In this document: in pieces, positions 38,058 through 47,042 of the stretch
Numbering within the stretch: the first letter of the stretch is position 1
Layout: every line of letters starts with the position of its first letter
Source: Kineothrix sp. MB12-C1
Lineage (GTDB): Bacteria; Bacillota; Clostridia; Lachnospirales; Lachnospiraceae
NCBI RefSeq assembly: GCF_030863805.1
Contig: NZ_CP132957.1
Span: 2,728,001-2,792,000 of the forward strand
Length of the DNA stretch: 64,000 bases
Direction of reading: 5' to 3'
Translations under genes and position numbers: made by a program
Notes under the pieces: model-generated
The model's input: the letters and a program-made list of their open reading frames with translations, nothing else
Database searches by the model: none
What the model was told of the DNA's origin: nothing

Positions 38058-39287
38058 ATGGGAAAAGTAAAGTATTTGATATTAGGTGCAGGACCCGCAG
38101 GGCTTACCTTCGCGAATCGTTTACAGCAAAAGGGTGAGACCTCTTTTCTCGTATTGGAAAAGGAAGAGAAGGCCGGAGGGTTATGCCGGAGTGAAGAAGT
38201 GGATGGCTCTCCTCTCGATATTGGAGGCGGACATTTTCTCGATGTGAGAAGGCCGGAGGTTGTTGAATTCTTATTCGGCTTCATGCCGGAGGAGGAATGG
38301 GATAGTTACGAGAGGGATTCCAGAATTTCCTTCGATGGAGGTTATATCCACCATCCTTTTGAAGCTAATATATGGGAGATGCGCCCTGAGAAGCAACAAG
38401 AATATTTGAGCTCCATTGAACAGGCCGGCTGCAACCAGGGAGAGGCGAAACCGAAAGAGTTCGTTGATTGGATTTCCTGGAAACTAGGTAAAAAAATAGC
38501 AGAAGACTATATGCTTCCCTATAACGAGAAAATGTTCGGGAAGGACTTGAATGCGTTAGGAACCTATTGGCTGGAGAAGCTGCCCAACGTATCCTATGAA
38601 GAAACGAAGCTAAGTTGTGAGAAGAGACAAGCCTATGGCAGTCAACCAGGGCATGCACAGTTCTATTATCCTAAGAAGTACGGATATGGCGAATTGTGGC
38701 TTCGGATGCGAAGAGCCCTTGGGGACAAGCTCATAACGAAAGCAGCGGTAAGTGCCTTGGATATGGAAAAAAAGCTAGTGACTTGTACGGACGGGAAGCG
38801 CTACGAAGCGGAGATGATCATTACGACTATCCCGTGGATGGAATTCAACTATATAGAAGGGCTGCCGGAGGCGATGAAAACGGATATCGGCAGGTTGAAA
38901 TACAGCTCTATACAGATAGAATATGTGCCGGAACAATTGGATACACAAGCTCATTGGATTTATTATCCGCAGAGACAAATCCCTTATCATAGAATATTGG
39001 TGCGTCATAATTTCTGTCCGGGTTCCAAGGGATATTGGACGGAGACGAATAAGGATAGAGTGAAGGAATCAGGGAGCGGTTTTCGATATATGAACGAGTA
39101 TGCTTATCCTTTAAATACAATTGAGAAACCTGAGATCATGGAAGGTCTTCTAAGGTTTTCTAAAGGAATGAAGGTCTATGCTCTTGGCAGATGGGGCGAG
39201 CATGAACATTATAATTCCGATGCGGTGGCGGAACTGGCTATGGAGCTGGCGGATGAGCTGATGGAAAGGGACGGAAAAATAGAATGA
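38058..39287 (+). CDS. FAD-dependent amine-oxidase-like protein
   Basis: 409 residues. The N-terminus has the FAD-binding motif LILGAGPAGLTFANRL followed by an acidic strand end (VLEKEEKAGG), and the C-terminus a GRWGEHEHYNSDAV stretch as in protoporphyrinogen-oxidase-like and UDP-galactopyranose-mutase-like proteins. Related proteins often lie in polysaccharide clusters next to GtrA and glycosyltransferases, where they may desaturate or isomerise a sugar nucleotide; the actual reaction is unknown. Good AGGAGAG site before the ATG. Its stop overlaps the next start (ATGA). Confidence 0.75.
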   Translation: MGKVKYLILGAGPAGLTFANRLQQKGETSFLVLEKEEKAGGLCRSEEVDGSPLDIGGGHFLDVRRPEVVEFLFGFMPEEEWDSYERDSRISFDGGYIHHPFEANIWEMRPEKQQEYLSSIEQAGCNQGEAKPKEFVDWISWKLGKKIAEDYMLPYNEKMFGKDLNALGTYWLEKLPNVSYEETKLSCEKRQAYGSQPGHAQFYYPKKYGYGELWLRMRRALGDKLITKAAVSALDMEKKLVTCTDGKRYEAEMIITTIPWMEFNYIEGLPEAMKTDIGRLKYSSIQIEYVPEQLDTQAHWIYYPQRQIPYHRILVRHNFCPGSKGYWTETNKDRVKESGSGFRYMNEYAYPLNTIEKPEIMEGLLRFSKGMKVYALGRWGEHEHYNSDAVAELAMELADELMERDGKIE

Positions 39288-40663
39288 ACAAGATAACATT
39301 GGATGTAAAAAATGAGAAATTCCGCCGCATAGTGTTTATCGGTATGGTGATAATTTCTTTTTTCATGATTCTAATCTACAATGTGTTCACACCAGCTATG
39401 ACCGATGATTTATCTTATGGCAAAATTGTGGCAGGAGCTAATTCCTTTTTGGACTTGATCCGGCAGGAAAGGCATCAATACGCCACATGGACGGGAAGAA
39501 GTGTCAGTCATATGATTCTGAGAAGCTTTCTTATGGGCGATAAATGGCTGTTTAATATATGCAACAGTTTGGTGTTTACCGCTCTCACCCTTTTTATGTA
39601 TTACAATATCGAAAATAAGAAGAAATACGATATTTTTATCTACCTGTTGATTAATCTATTCCTTTGGACCTTTTCCGTATCCTTTGCCCAGACCGTGTTA
39701 TGGGAAACGGGAGCCTGTAATTACTTGTGGGGAAGTACAATTATCATGGGCTATATTTCCGCCTTCCGCTACTGTCTGAAAAGGAATTACAGGGGAAATC
39801 GGCAGGTAGCGCCTGCCATTGGCCTATTTCTATTGGGGATTCTTGCCGGATGGTGTAATGAGAATACATCCGGAGGCGGAATTTTACTGATCCTTATATG
39901 GATGGGATTCTATGCATGGGAGCATAAAAAGATACGCTTATGGATGGTGAGCGGGATAGCAGGCAATGCCATCGGCTTCCTTTTCATGACCTTGGCTCCG
40001 GGCAATGCCAATAGGAAGCAGTTTATGGAGGAAGAACATACGGGAATTGTGGCTATGGTATCCAGATGGCTGAAATGCAACCTCGCTATTAGGAATCACT
40101 TTTTTATTCTTCTTGCCATCTGTATTGTAGTATTTGTAATTGTAAGGCTTCAGCAGGCACAGTGGAAGAAGAGTAGGAATATGCTCATATATCTTTTTAT
40201 ATTCATAGCGACCTGTTATGCCCTAGTATTGACACCGGAACCGGTGGCACGGGCATATTTCGGCGCAGGGATATTCTTGATGGTCGGCTGTATTCAGGGG
40301 ATTTCAGATGTATCGGATAAGGATTTGTACTTGAAGGCTCTAAAAATCAGTACGACTGCTATTTTCGCCCTTTCCTTTTTCTTCACTTACATGGAGAGCG
40401 GGGCGAATCTAATGAGAATTTATCGGGAAAGTAGTGAGAGATTTGCTTATATAGAAGAACAGAAAGCAGCAGGAATTATGGATATTACGGTTCCTCTCTT
40501 ACGCCCGGCATTTGAGACGAAATACAGCGATGCCTATAATTCAGAGTTGAGTGAAGACAGCGCATATTGGGTGAATGTAGCATATGCTACTTATTATGAG
40601 GTGGATAGTATTACAGCAATACCTCGGACAGAATGGGAAGAAGAAATCTTAACTATCCCATAA
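39284..40663 (+). CDS. Polytopic membrane protein, DUF6056-like
   Basis: 459 residues with about ten membrane helices. The first extracellular loop carries TDDLSYGKIV, then TWTGRSVSH, as in GT-C-like DUF6056 proteins; the later WCNENTSGGG and LAPGNANR motifs fit the same group. These are thought to be membrane glycosyltransferases that use polyprenyl-linked sugars, but no activity is known to me. It overlaps the oxidoreductase gene by four bases. Its stop codon lies just before, or inside, a degenerate repeat element shared with the convergent gene. A related protein is at 52622. Confidence 0.75.
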   Translation: MNKITLDVKNEKFRRIVFIGMVIISFFMILIYNVFTPAMTDDLSYGKIVAGANSFLDLIRQERHQYATWTGRSVSHMILRSFLMGDKWLFNICNSLVFTALTLFMYYNIENKKKYDIFIYLLINLFLWTFSVSFAQTVLWETGACNYLWGSTIIMGYISAFRYCLKRNYRGNRQVAPAIGLFLLGILAGWCNENTSGGGILLILIWMGFYAWEHKKIRLWMVSGIAGNAIGFLFMTLAPGNANRKQFMEEEHTGIVAMVSRWLKCNLAIRNHFFILLAICIVVFVIVRLQQAQWKKSRNMLIYLFIFIATCYALVLTPEPVARAYFGAGIFLMVGCIQGISDVSDKDLYLKALKISTTAIFALSFFFTYMESGANLMRIYRESSERFAYIEEQKAAGIMDITVPLLRPAFETKYSDAYNSELSEDSAYWVNVAYATYYEVDSITAIPRTEWEEEILTIP

Positions 40664-40666
40664 CTA

Positions 40667-40720
40667 TCCAGTAGGTCTGTGCACTGGCTGTGCCCTCTCA
40701 GGGTGTGAACAGTGAGCGAT
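40667..40720. repeat. Degenerate family B repeat between convergent genes
   Basis: Sequence TAACTATCCAGTAGGTCT on the left and TGTGAACAGTGAG on the right are worn forms of the family B ends. The last codons and stop of the reverse-strand gene (LFTP and TGA) are read from the right end. No target duplication remains. Confidence 0.5.
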
Positions 40721-41939
40721 AAAGTTGGTAGAGAGAAGTAAAGAATACCGGGGCATCGGGCAGAAGTGTAGCTTGAAACTTACTTAATGATGCAAGCCAG
40801 AGGCCGGTAATTAAGAAGAAATAGGGATGTTTGCGGAAACAGTCTTGCAGTTTGGCAAGTGCTGTTAATACCGCAACATCCTTTTTTGCTGCCAAAATAA
40901 TGATTTGCAAAGCCTGAACCGTTAGAAAAGCCCCAAACCAGCGTCCCCAGTCAATGGTAAGCAAGAATGCAGGAAGAAAGCTGAGTTGACTAAGTAAAAT
41001 CAATACATACTTTCCCTTCTGACTGCCGGATATCTTTATAATATTCCGCCAAAGACCGCCATAAATAAGGCTGAGGGGAGATAGAAGAAGCAGGGTGATA
41101 ATACCGTATCGCAGCTTTTCTGAAAGCAGGGTGAGCATAAGATCACTAAAGGCAGTCTCTATATTAGAAAAATATTCGTAAGAAAGTGCTGTTTCATTCA
41201 CTAATAAATCAGTGCGTCCCGATAAGAAGGCAACGAGCTCCTCTAAGGAACCTACCCTTAAGTGAGAGAAAAATTGGAAATATATAAATGCAGAGCATAA
41301 AAGAAGCATACCAAGAGTACCCAACAGGAAAGGAATCACTCTTTTGTTCTCTGTCATGGTATCTAAGAACATGACGAAGAGTAAGGGAAAGAAGATAAAT
41401 ATAAATACCTGATGAATAGCAATGGCTATTAACCCGATGAGGGTAAAGGAAATTAGTCGAATGTTGGGGGAGGATATGTGGAAATAAAATAAAGCAGCAA
41501 GAACAGTCAATAAAATAAGGTAAAGGTCGAAACGCCCCATATTCTCTGTAGCCCAAAGATAAGAAGGGGAGCCAGGGCTTATCAGATAGAAAACGACCAA
41601 AAGAAGCAACCCTGTTCCGGCAGGGTGAGACTCCGTTTGGCGCAAAGCGTATCCGAATACGAGTGATAAGAGCAGTAGAAATAAGAGGGTGGAAAAGAAA
41701 ACAAAACGGTAAGCACTCTCAGCGGGTAAGTATTGTGGATAGAACAGACTGAGCAAGGAGCCGATGAATAATCTGGAATCGAAGCCGAGGGAATAGTTCA
41801 TCGCATACCAGCTGCTGTTCCAATCGTGAAGGGATGCAGGCACCTGATGGAGAAAGGAGAAGAAAAGGAGGCAGAAAATGCCGGCTTCCCTTCGAAACTT
41901 ATAGATAATATTTTCTTTTTTTATTAAATCGCTTCTCAT
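40698..41939 (-). CDS. Polytopic membrane protein of unknown function
   Basis: 413 residues with about ten predicted helices. The first outer loop has SLHDWNSSWYAMNYSLGFDSRLFIGSL split over two segments, then a large number of Leu/Phe-rich helices and a SRLF motif. It resembles EpsG/GT-C-like surface-glycan proteins in size and place, but I cannot assign a family. It runs against the neighbouring genes and ends in the worn repeat at 40667. The start ATG follows AGAGGTG. Confidence 0.65.
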   Translation of the reverse strand: MRSDLIKKENIIYKFRREAGIFCLLFFSFLHQVPASLHDWNSSWYAMNYSLGFDSRLFIGSLLSLFYPQYLPAESAYRFVFFSTLLFLLLLSLVFGYALRQTESHPAGTGLLLLVVFYLISPGSPSYLWATENMGRFDLYLILLTVLAALFYFHISSPNIRLISFTLIGLIAIAIHQVFIFIFFPLLFVMFLDTMTENKRVIPFLLGTLGMLLLCSAFIYFQFFSHLRVGSLEELVAFLSGRTDLLVNETALSYEYFSNIETAFSDLMLTLLSEKLRYGIITLLLLSPLSLIYGGLWRNIIKISGSQKGKYVLILLSQLSFLPAFLLTIDWGRWFGAFLTVQALQIIILAAKKDVAVLTALAKLQDCFRKHPYFFLITGLWLASLSKFQATLLPDAPVFFTSLYQLYRSLFTP

Positions 41940-42301
41940 ATAACACCTCTGATATGTAAAATTTGAGACCCTACATCAAATTTACTGTAACATATATTCT
42001 TTTGTTTTACAATTTTAAATGCTTTGACTTTAAAGGCGGGATATATTAATATGTTACTGTTCACAGGCAAGCCTGGAAATAGTAACTTCGCCTGCCCATC
42101 TTAAGTCGCCTTCGCTGAGGGCAGGCTTTTGGCTGTTTCAGTGTACTGGCTCATGACCTATCAGCGAAGTGATAGGCCATGGTGTGAACAGTAACCTTAA
42201 TATTACTAGACGGCGGTCAATTCGCCGTCTGCACCGAGCACGGCGGCTTTGTAATATAATACCACTTCGTGCGATAAGAAAATAGGCAAGGGGAAACGGA
42301 A
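41940..42301. other. Non-coding gap with family B element and hairpin
   Basis: No gene. After the start of the reverse gene there is AT-rich DNA, then the family B element at 42053-42195, then a hairpin (AGACGGCG 42208-42215 / CGCCGTCT 42223-42230) followed by GCACCGAGCACGGCGG, which resembles part of the family C repeats. No clear promoter for the gene at 42302 was found. Confidence 0.6.
42053..42195. mobile_element. Family B MITE-like element
   Basis: 143 bp with perfect 13-bp terminal inverted repeats (GTTACTGTTCACA at 42053-42065, complement at 42183-42195). Flanks ATTAATAT and CTTAATAT match in 7 of 8 bases, as expected of an ageing 8-bp target duplication. Inner hairpins: CAGGC/GCCTG, GCCTGCCC/GGGCAGGC and CCTATCA/TGATAGG. 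No coding capacity. Confidence 0.8.
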
Positions 42302-44341
42302 ATGAAAGAAAAAATAGATGGTATTAAAAAAAGTATTTTAACATATAAGACCATTTGGATTTGTGCCTTATCTGGAGCACTTATCTTCCTTTGGATCTAT
42401 GGAGTACATATATTAAATCCGACCTATACGGATTGGCTTTTGACGAGCGAAGACGGGGATTTAACACAGCATTATCTGGGCTGGAAGTTTTTCAGGCATG
42501 CGCCGTGGCGTTTTCCCCTCGGTTTAATAGATACGATAGCTTATCCGAATGCGACTTCCATAATTTTTACGGATTCTATTCCATTATTTGCACTGTTTTT
42601 TAAGGTTCTTCGCTTTTTACTTCCAACTGAATTCCAATATTTCGGATGGTTCGGATTGCTGTGCTTTATGCTGCAAGGAGGGTTTGGAGCGCTTCTTGTG
42701 AAGAAATATGTAAAGAGTGATCTTTTGACATTTATTGGCGGAATCTTTTTCGTGTTAAGTCCTGTATTTATCGACAGGATGTATTGGATGACTTCTTTGG
42801 CCGCCCACTTTCTTTGCCTAATGGCGCTTTTGTTTCTCGTATATTATGAAGAAGTGTTTAGGAAGACGAAATATGCAGTGATTGGCTGGGGGATTCTCGG
42901 CGCTTTATGCGGCAGTATTCATATTTATTTTCTTCCCATGTGCGGTGTTGTTCTGCTCGGCTTCTTATTAGTGGACGCAGTTAAAGGGGAAAAAGGGATG
43001 AAGGTATTCCTACCCCTTCTTTCTTTTGTCGGTGCGGCGGCAACGGCTATTTTCCTCCTAGGTGGTTTTGGTTCCGGGATGAAGGCTGGAAACGATGGCG
43101 TTGGTTATTATAGTTTTAATCTAAATGGATTCTATAATCCCCATGGATGGTCGGACTATATTAAGGATATGCCGTATACAGATAGCCAATATGAAGGCTT
43201 TGGTTATTTGGGGCTGGGGGTTTTGCTGCTGCTTATAGTAGCGGTTCCAGCTTGGTTGGGAAATATTCGTTGGAGTAAGCTATCGCTGCCTGAGTGGGGA
43301 AGGAAACATATTAAGGAGATTTCCTATGTATTTATTATTGTCGTCACCCTTATTATATCAGCTTCCAATATCGTAATGTATAGCGATAAGGTCTTATGTG
43401 AGGTGCCGTTGCCGGGAATGATTTATAGGCTCTGGAGTGTGTTTCGTGCCACAGGGCGTCTCATTTGGCCGATGGTCTATCTTCTCGTGTTGGGTGCCAT
43501 CTGTATGGATGCAGAAGTAATAGGCAGGCGCGTGAAAGGAATGCTGTTAGCTTTTTGTCTTTTGTTACAGTTTACCGATATTAAGGGAGCGCTTGTACAG
43601 AAGAATCAGATATATGATCGTAAGGAGAACTATCAGACACTGCTTCCATCAGAAGAATGGGGAAGAATTGCCAGGGAGACGCAGGTCCGTCATATTTGTT
43701 TCGTATCGGATATGGTAAGTAATAGAAAGTTATTATTTTCTTTCGGAGACTATGCCTCTGATTATGGGCTGACTTTGAGCAATTTTTACTTTGCACGTTC
43801 TTTGGGAGACAAGGAAATTGTAGCGAGAGATAGGGCGTTAGAGGCACTGTCGCCGGATACGGCTTTCGTCTTTTTTAAGAATGAGTCACAGAAATGTCTG
43901 GATTATTCGATGAACTATTATGAGATAGACGGATTGCTTGTAGGCTGCAGTGCACCTTTTAGTGATTTGAATCCACTCACGGAGGAGGAACTTACTACAT
44001 ATCGTTATGATCTTGCAGCCGGGCAGTTCATGAATAATGGAGAGATAGTGGATGGAAAGTGGCAAATCCATCCTTATGGAAATACATACGGCCCTTATCT
44101 GAGTGCGCAGCCGGGCCGGTATAAGGTGACAGTGACCGGAAGTGGTTTCAGTGCTGTAGATATTAAATGTTACTATCATGGAGGTGATGTTAATCTAGAG
44201 CCGCTAAACGCAGTCATAGAAGAAAGCCGGGTAGTGTATGAGGTGGAGCTTGCAGAATATGCTTCGGGTTTGGAATTTGCTCTATGGAATATCGGCGGCG
44301 GTGATATGATAATTTCCGACATTATTATTGAGAAGCAGTAA
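42302..44341 (+). CDS. Large polytopic membrane protein, DUF6311-like
   Basis: 679 residues: about eleven helices in the first 420 residues, then an extracellular C-terminal region. The first outer loop is NPTYTDWLLTSEDGDLTQHYLGWKFF split in two segments, and PNATSIIFTDSIPLFA follows, a pattern of DUF6311/GT-C-like proteins with an acidic loop that binds a polyprenyl-linked sugar. It likely transfers a sugar to a surface glycan on the outer face. The substrate is unknown. ATG after AAGGGGAAACG. It stands alone between a repeat-filled gap and the convergent SGNH gene. Confidence 0.75.
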   Translation: MKEKIDGIKKSILTYKTIWICALSGALIFLWIYGVHILNPTYTDWLLTSEDGDLTQHYLGWKFFRHAPWRFPLGLIDTIAYPNATSIIFTDSIPLFALFFKVLRFLLPTEFQYFGWFGLLCFMLQGGFGALLVKKYVKSDLLTFIGGIFFVLSPVFIDRMYWMTSLAAHFLCLMALLFLVYYEEVFRKTKYAVIGWGILGALCGSIHIYFLPMCGVVLLGFLLVDAVKGEKGMKVFLPLLSFVGAAATAIFLLGGFGSGMKAGNDGVGYYSFNLNGFYNPHGWSDYIKDMPYTDSQYEGFGYLGLGVLLLLIVAVPAWLGNIRWSKLSLPEWGRKHIKEISYVFIIVVTLIISASNIVMYSDKVLCEVPLPGMIYRLWSVFRATGRLIWPMVYLLVLGAICMDAEVIGRRVKGMLLAFCLLLQFTDIKGALVQKNQIYDRKENYQTLLPSEEWGRIARETQVRHICFVSDMVSNRKLLFSFGDYASDYGLTLSNFYFARSLGDKEIVARDRALEALSPDTAFVFFKNESQKCLDYSMNYYEIDGLLVGCSAPFSDLNPLTEEELTTYRYDLAAGQFMNNGEIVDGKWQIHPYGNTYGPYLSAQPGRYKVTVTGSGFSAVDIKCYYHGGDVNLEPLNAVIEESRVVYEVELAEYASGLEFALWNIGGGDMIISDIIIEKQ

Positions 44342-44389
44342 CTGTGAGGTGCAGAACAAGTTACGTGAAGCAATAAAAGTTATGGGCAG

Positions 44390-45391
44390 CTAAAATGGCG
44401 GTTCCCAATTAGGATCTCCATTGTGAATAGGTGCATTGTTTTGAAGGAATTCCCGGTATTCGGGGATTTCTTCTTTTATTATATCCATAAATACAATGGA
44501 ACCTTCTGTATTCAGATGGTCTGCATCGGAGAAATATTCCAAATTCTCGCAGAAGCGTTCATCCTTCGAATAATCGTAATAGGAGGTGCCTGTTTCTTCT
44601 GAAATCTTAGCGATGGTATCGTAAAACTGAGCCTTAAATTCTTCGGAAACCATGTCGCTATAAAGGGAAGTATATGGCGTAGTAATTAAGACAGGCGTGA
44701 TATTGTTGTCCGCACAGAAGTCCAGAATCCCATAAAGATTCTCGATGCGCTCCGGCATAAAATACTCCTCTTTATTTTGTATATGTCTCTCATAACGCCT
44801 TTGCGCTTTTTCATAGAATTCTTCAGGAGAAGGGATGGTGCCTTCTGCTGCTAATACTTTTAATGAGAAAGACGGAATTATTTTCACAATGTCCTCTCCT
44901 GCCGATAGAATGGGAAGAATATGGGTTACCAAATCCACATAGGGATCGTATCCGGGGACATATTTCGGAGAAAGGAAGGTGTAATATTTCGCACTTAAGG
45001 ATTGCCGTTCTGCCTCATTTACTACTTCATTGTTGAAGGAAAAATAAGAGATGGGAATAAATAGGAGGCTGTCATCGGCGAAATGGTCGCGATACATAGA
45101 GAGGATAGCCAGATCATAATTGTAAGTCTGGCTTGCCATAGCCAAATTAAAGCATTCATAACCATCTTGCTTCGTTAGTCCCTCATAATAAAAAGCATAT
45201 TCTCCATGAGAACTTCCAACATTGGCAATTTGAATATTGTTATAGATGGAATCCATAAAGTCGAATTTATGGGTATCTGCGTAGGGGTCTTCCATCACCT
45301 TCTGATAGCGGGAATTCAGAAAAAATAAAAGAAGAAGAGAAATACTTCCTACAATAATAAATTTCATAATAAATTTTAGATAAGATTTCAT
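44390..45391 (-). CDS. SGNH-like protein, partner of MBOAT
   Basis: 333 residues. One N-terminal membrane helix (FIIVGSISLLLLFFL), then an extracellular domain with NVGSSHGEYAF, the serine motif of SGNH-type acyltransferase partners, and near the end DADHLNTEGS with the Asp/His pair. It probably finishes the transfer of an acetyl or other acyl group to a surface glycan handed over by the MBOAT protein encoded just upstream, as DltD and AlgX/AlgJ do. AGGAG lies seven bases before the ATG, 12 bases after the MBOAT gene, in one transcript. Confidence 0.82.
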   Translation of the reverse strand: MKSYLKFIMKFIIVGSISLLLLFFLNSRYQKVMEDPYADTHKFDFMDSIYNNIQIANVGSSHGEYAFYYEGLTKQDGYECFNLAMASQTYNYDLAILSMYRDHFADDSLLFIPISYFSFNNEVVNEAERQSLSAKYYTFLSPKYVPGYDPYVDLVTHILPILSAGEDIVKIIPSFSLKVLAAEGTIPSPEEFYEKAQRRYERHIQNKEEYFMPERIENLYGILDFCADNNITPVLITTPYTSLYSDMVSEEFKAQFYDTIAKISEETGTSYYDYSKDERFCENLEYFSDADHLNTEGSIVFMDIIKEEIPEYREFLQNNAPIHNGDPNWEPPF

Positions 45392-45403
45392 ATTTTGCTC
45401 CTA

Positions 45404-46831
45404 TCAGAACTGAAAGTAATAAAATTCAGTCGATACCCCTTTCTCTGAAAATAATAGGATAAATAATAAAAATAAAATATAGACCGGATAGCGCACCCAG
45501 ATTTTCTGTGAGGATAGATAAGCGATGACATCCACCTTCAAAGAAGCGTAGTCGTAAAGAGCGAGTAAAATTACAGGAATACAGAGATAAATCATATGCG
45601 TATAGCTCATATCCAGGCAGATGACGGCAGTCTTTAAATATTCGGTGGGGTTGCCTATTTGATGGAAGCTTAAACTGATCATCCGCCACGCATCCTCTAA
45701 GCTGTTCGCCCGGAAGAAAACCCAGGCAAAACATACGAGAAAGAAGGTGAAGATGATTGATAGAAAGCTAAAAAATCCCTTAGTTGCCTTAGTTCTCTTG
45801 GGGGTGAAAATCTGGTAAAATCCATGAAGTCCGCCCCAAATAAGGTAATTCAGTCCGGCACCATGCCAGAGACCGCTAATGAGGAAGGTAATCATTAGAT
45901 TAAGCGCATGACGAAAACGACCGACTCTATTGCCGCCAAGAGGGATATATAAGTAGTCCCTGAACCAAGTGGAAAGAGAGATATGCCAACGGCTCCAGAA
46001 TTCTTTTATGTTGCGCGAATAATAAGGACTTTTGAAATTCTGTGTAAGTTCAATACCAAATAACATGGCAGTCCCTATGGCGATATCCGTATAACCGGAA
46101 AAGTCGCAGTAAATCTGAATGGCGAACATCAAGGTCACGATAATATAAACCAGGCCTATATAACTGTTTACATTATCATAGACGGAATCCACGTTGGAAA
46201 TGAGCAGGTTGGCAACGACCAACTTCTTAAAATAGCCCACCGCCATAAGCTTCAAGCCATAAGAGGCCTTATCCGGATGAAAGACTTTCTCTTCCTTGAA
46301 CTGAGGAATTAGAGAATCCCCCCTACCGATAGGGCCGGATAGCAACTGAGGAAAAAAGGAAACGAACAGGCTGTAGTAACCGAAATGCTTTTCTGCCGGA
46401 TATTTTCCTTTATAGACGTCAATAAGATAGCCGAGAGTCTGGAATGTATAGAATGAAATTCCCACGGGCAGCATAAACTTTAAGGTAGGAGCCTGTATCG
46501 AAATGGCAAAGTTCTGTGTGAGAAGATTAATGGTTTGGAAGAAAAAATCGAGATATTTAAATAGAAAAAGGACACCGATCAACAAAATAATACCTGAGCA
46601 AAGTCCGAATCGCTTAGCGGCCGGATTTTGAGCAAAGTGAAAGAATCTGGCCAGTCCATAAGAAAGTACAGTGGTAAATAATAAAAGGAAAATATATTTT
46701 ACATCCAGGCTCATGTAGAAATAATAGCTGGCCGCCAGCAAAAAAAGATAGCGGTACTTGACCGGGCATATCCAATATAATAAAAAAACGATAGGTAAAA
46801 AAATAGCAAAGCTTATGGAATTAAATAACAT
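45404..46831 (-). CDS. MBOAT-family O-acyltransferase (AlgI/DltB type)
   Basis: 475 residues, about eleven helices. The catalytic His lies in FLISGLWHGAG, and PVGISFYTFQTLGYLIDVYKG, FPQLLSGPI and SRWHISLSTWFRDYLYIPLGG are all typical of AlgI/DltB. It passes acyl groups from a cytoplasmic donor to the outer face, where the SGNH partner encoded next acts. Acetyl is the usual group for the AlgI branch. It has its own promoter and is transcribed away from the lipoprotein at 47043. Confidence 0.93.
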   Translation of the reverse strand: MLFNSISFAIFLPIVFLLYWICPVKYRYLFLLAASYYFYMSLDVKYIFLLLFTTVLSYGLARFFHFAQNPAAKRFGLCSGIILLIGVLFLFKYLDFFFQTINLLTQNFAISIQAPTLKFMLPVGISFYTFQTLGYLIDVYKGKYPAEKHFGYYSLFVSFFPQLLSGPIGRGDSLIPQFKEEKVFHPDKASYGLKLMAVGYFKKLVVANLLISNVDSVYDNVNSYIGLVYIIVTLMFAIQIYCDFSGYTDIAIGTAMLFGIELTQNFKSPYYSRNIKEFWSRWHISLSTWFRDYLYIPLGGNRVGRFRHALNLMITFLISGLWHGAGLNYLIWGGLHGFYQIFTPKRTKATKGFFSFLSIIFTFFLVCFAWVFFRANSLEDAWRMISLSFHQIGNPTEYLKTAVICLDMSYTHMIYLCIPVILLALYDYASLKVDVIAYLSSQKIWVRYPVYILFLLFILLFSEKGVSTEFYYFQF

Positions 46832-46871
46832 AAATTACCTCGAGACTTTCGGTGAATGGTGATAGTAATGT

Positions 46872-46900
46872 ATTATAGATTATTTTCCAAAATATATCAA
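46872..46900 (-). promoter_or_regulatory. Promoter for the MBOAT-SGNH operon
   Basis: On the reverse strand TTGATA (46895-46900) and a perfect TATAAT (46872-46877) are 17 bases apart, about 40 bases before the start codon. Confidence 0.7.
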
Positions 46901-46975
46901 ATTCTATTAAAGCAAATAATTATTAAGTTTTCTTTAAGTCTGTGGAAATATTTCCTTAATTATGCAAAGAGTAAG

Positions 46976-47002
46976 TTTACAGAAGAAAAAACATGCTATA
47001 AT
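46976..47002 (+). promoter_or_regulatory. Promoter for the SGNH lipoprotein
   Basis: Extended -10 box TGCTATAAT (46994-47002) with TTTACA (46976-46981) at a short 15-base spacing. It lies downstream of the first in-frame ATG at 46962, which supports the later start at 47043. Confidence 0.5.
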
Positions 47003-47042
47003 TTTATTAATCTATAAAGGGATTAGGAAGGAGTATTTGAAA

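Noticed and set aside
46962-47042. N-terminal extension of the SGNH lipoprotein
   Set aside because: It would span the promoter, and adds a lysine-rich segment before the lipoprotein signal; the ATG at 47043 has AAGGAG at the right distance.
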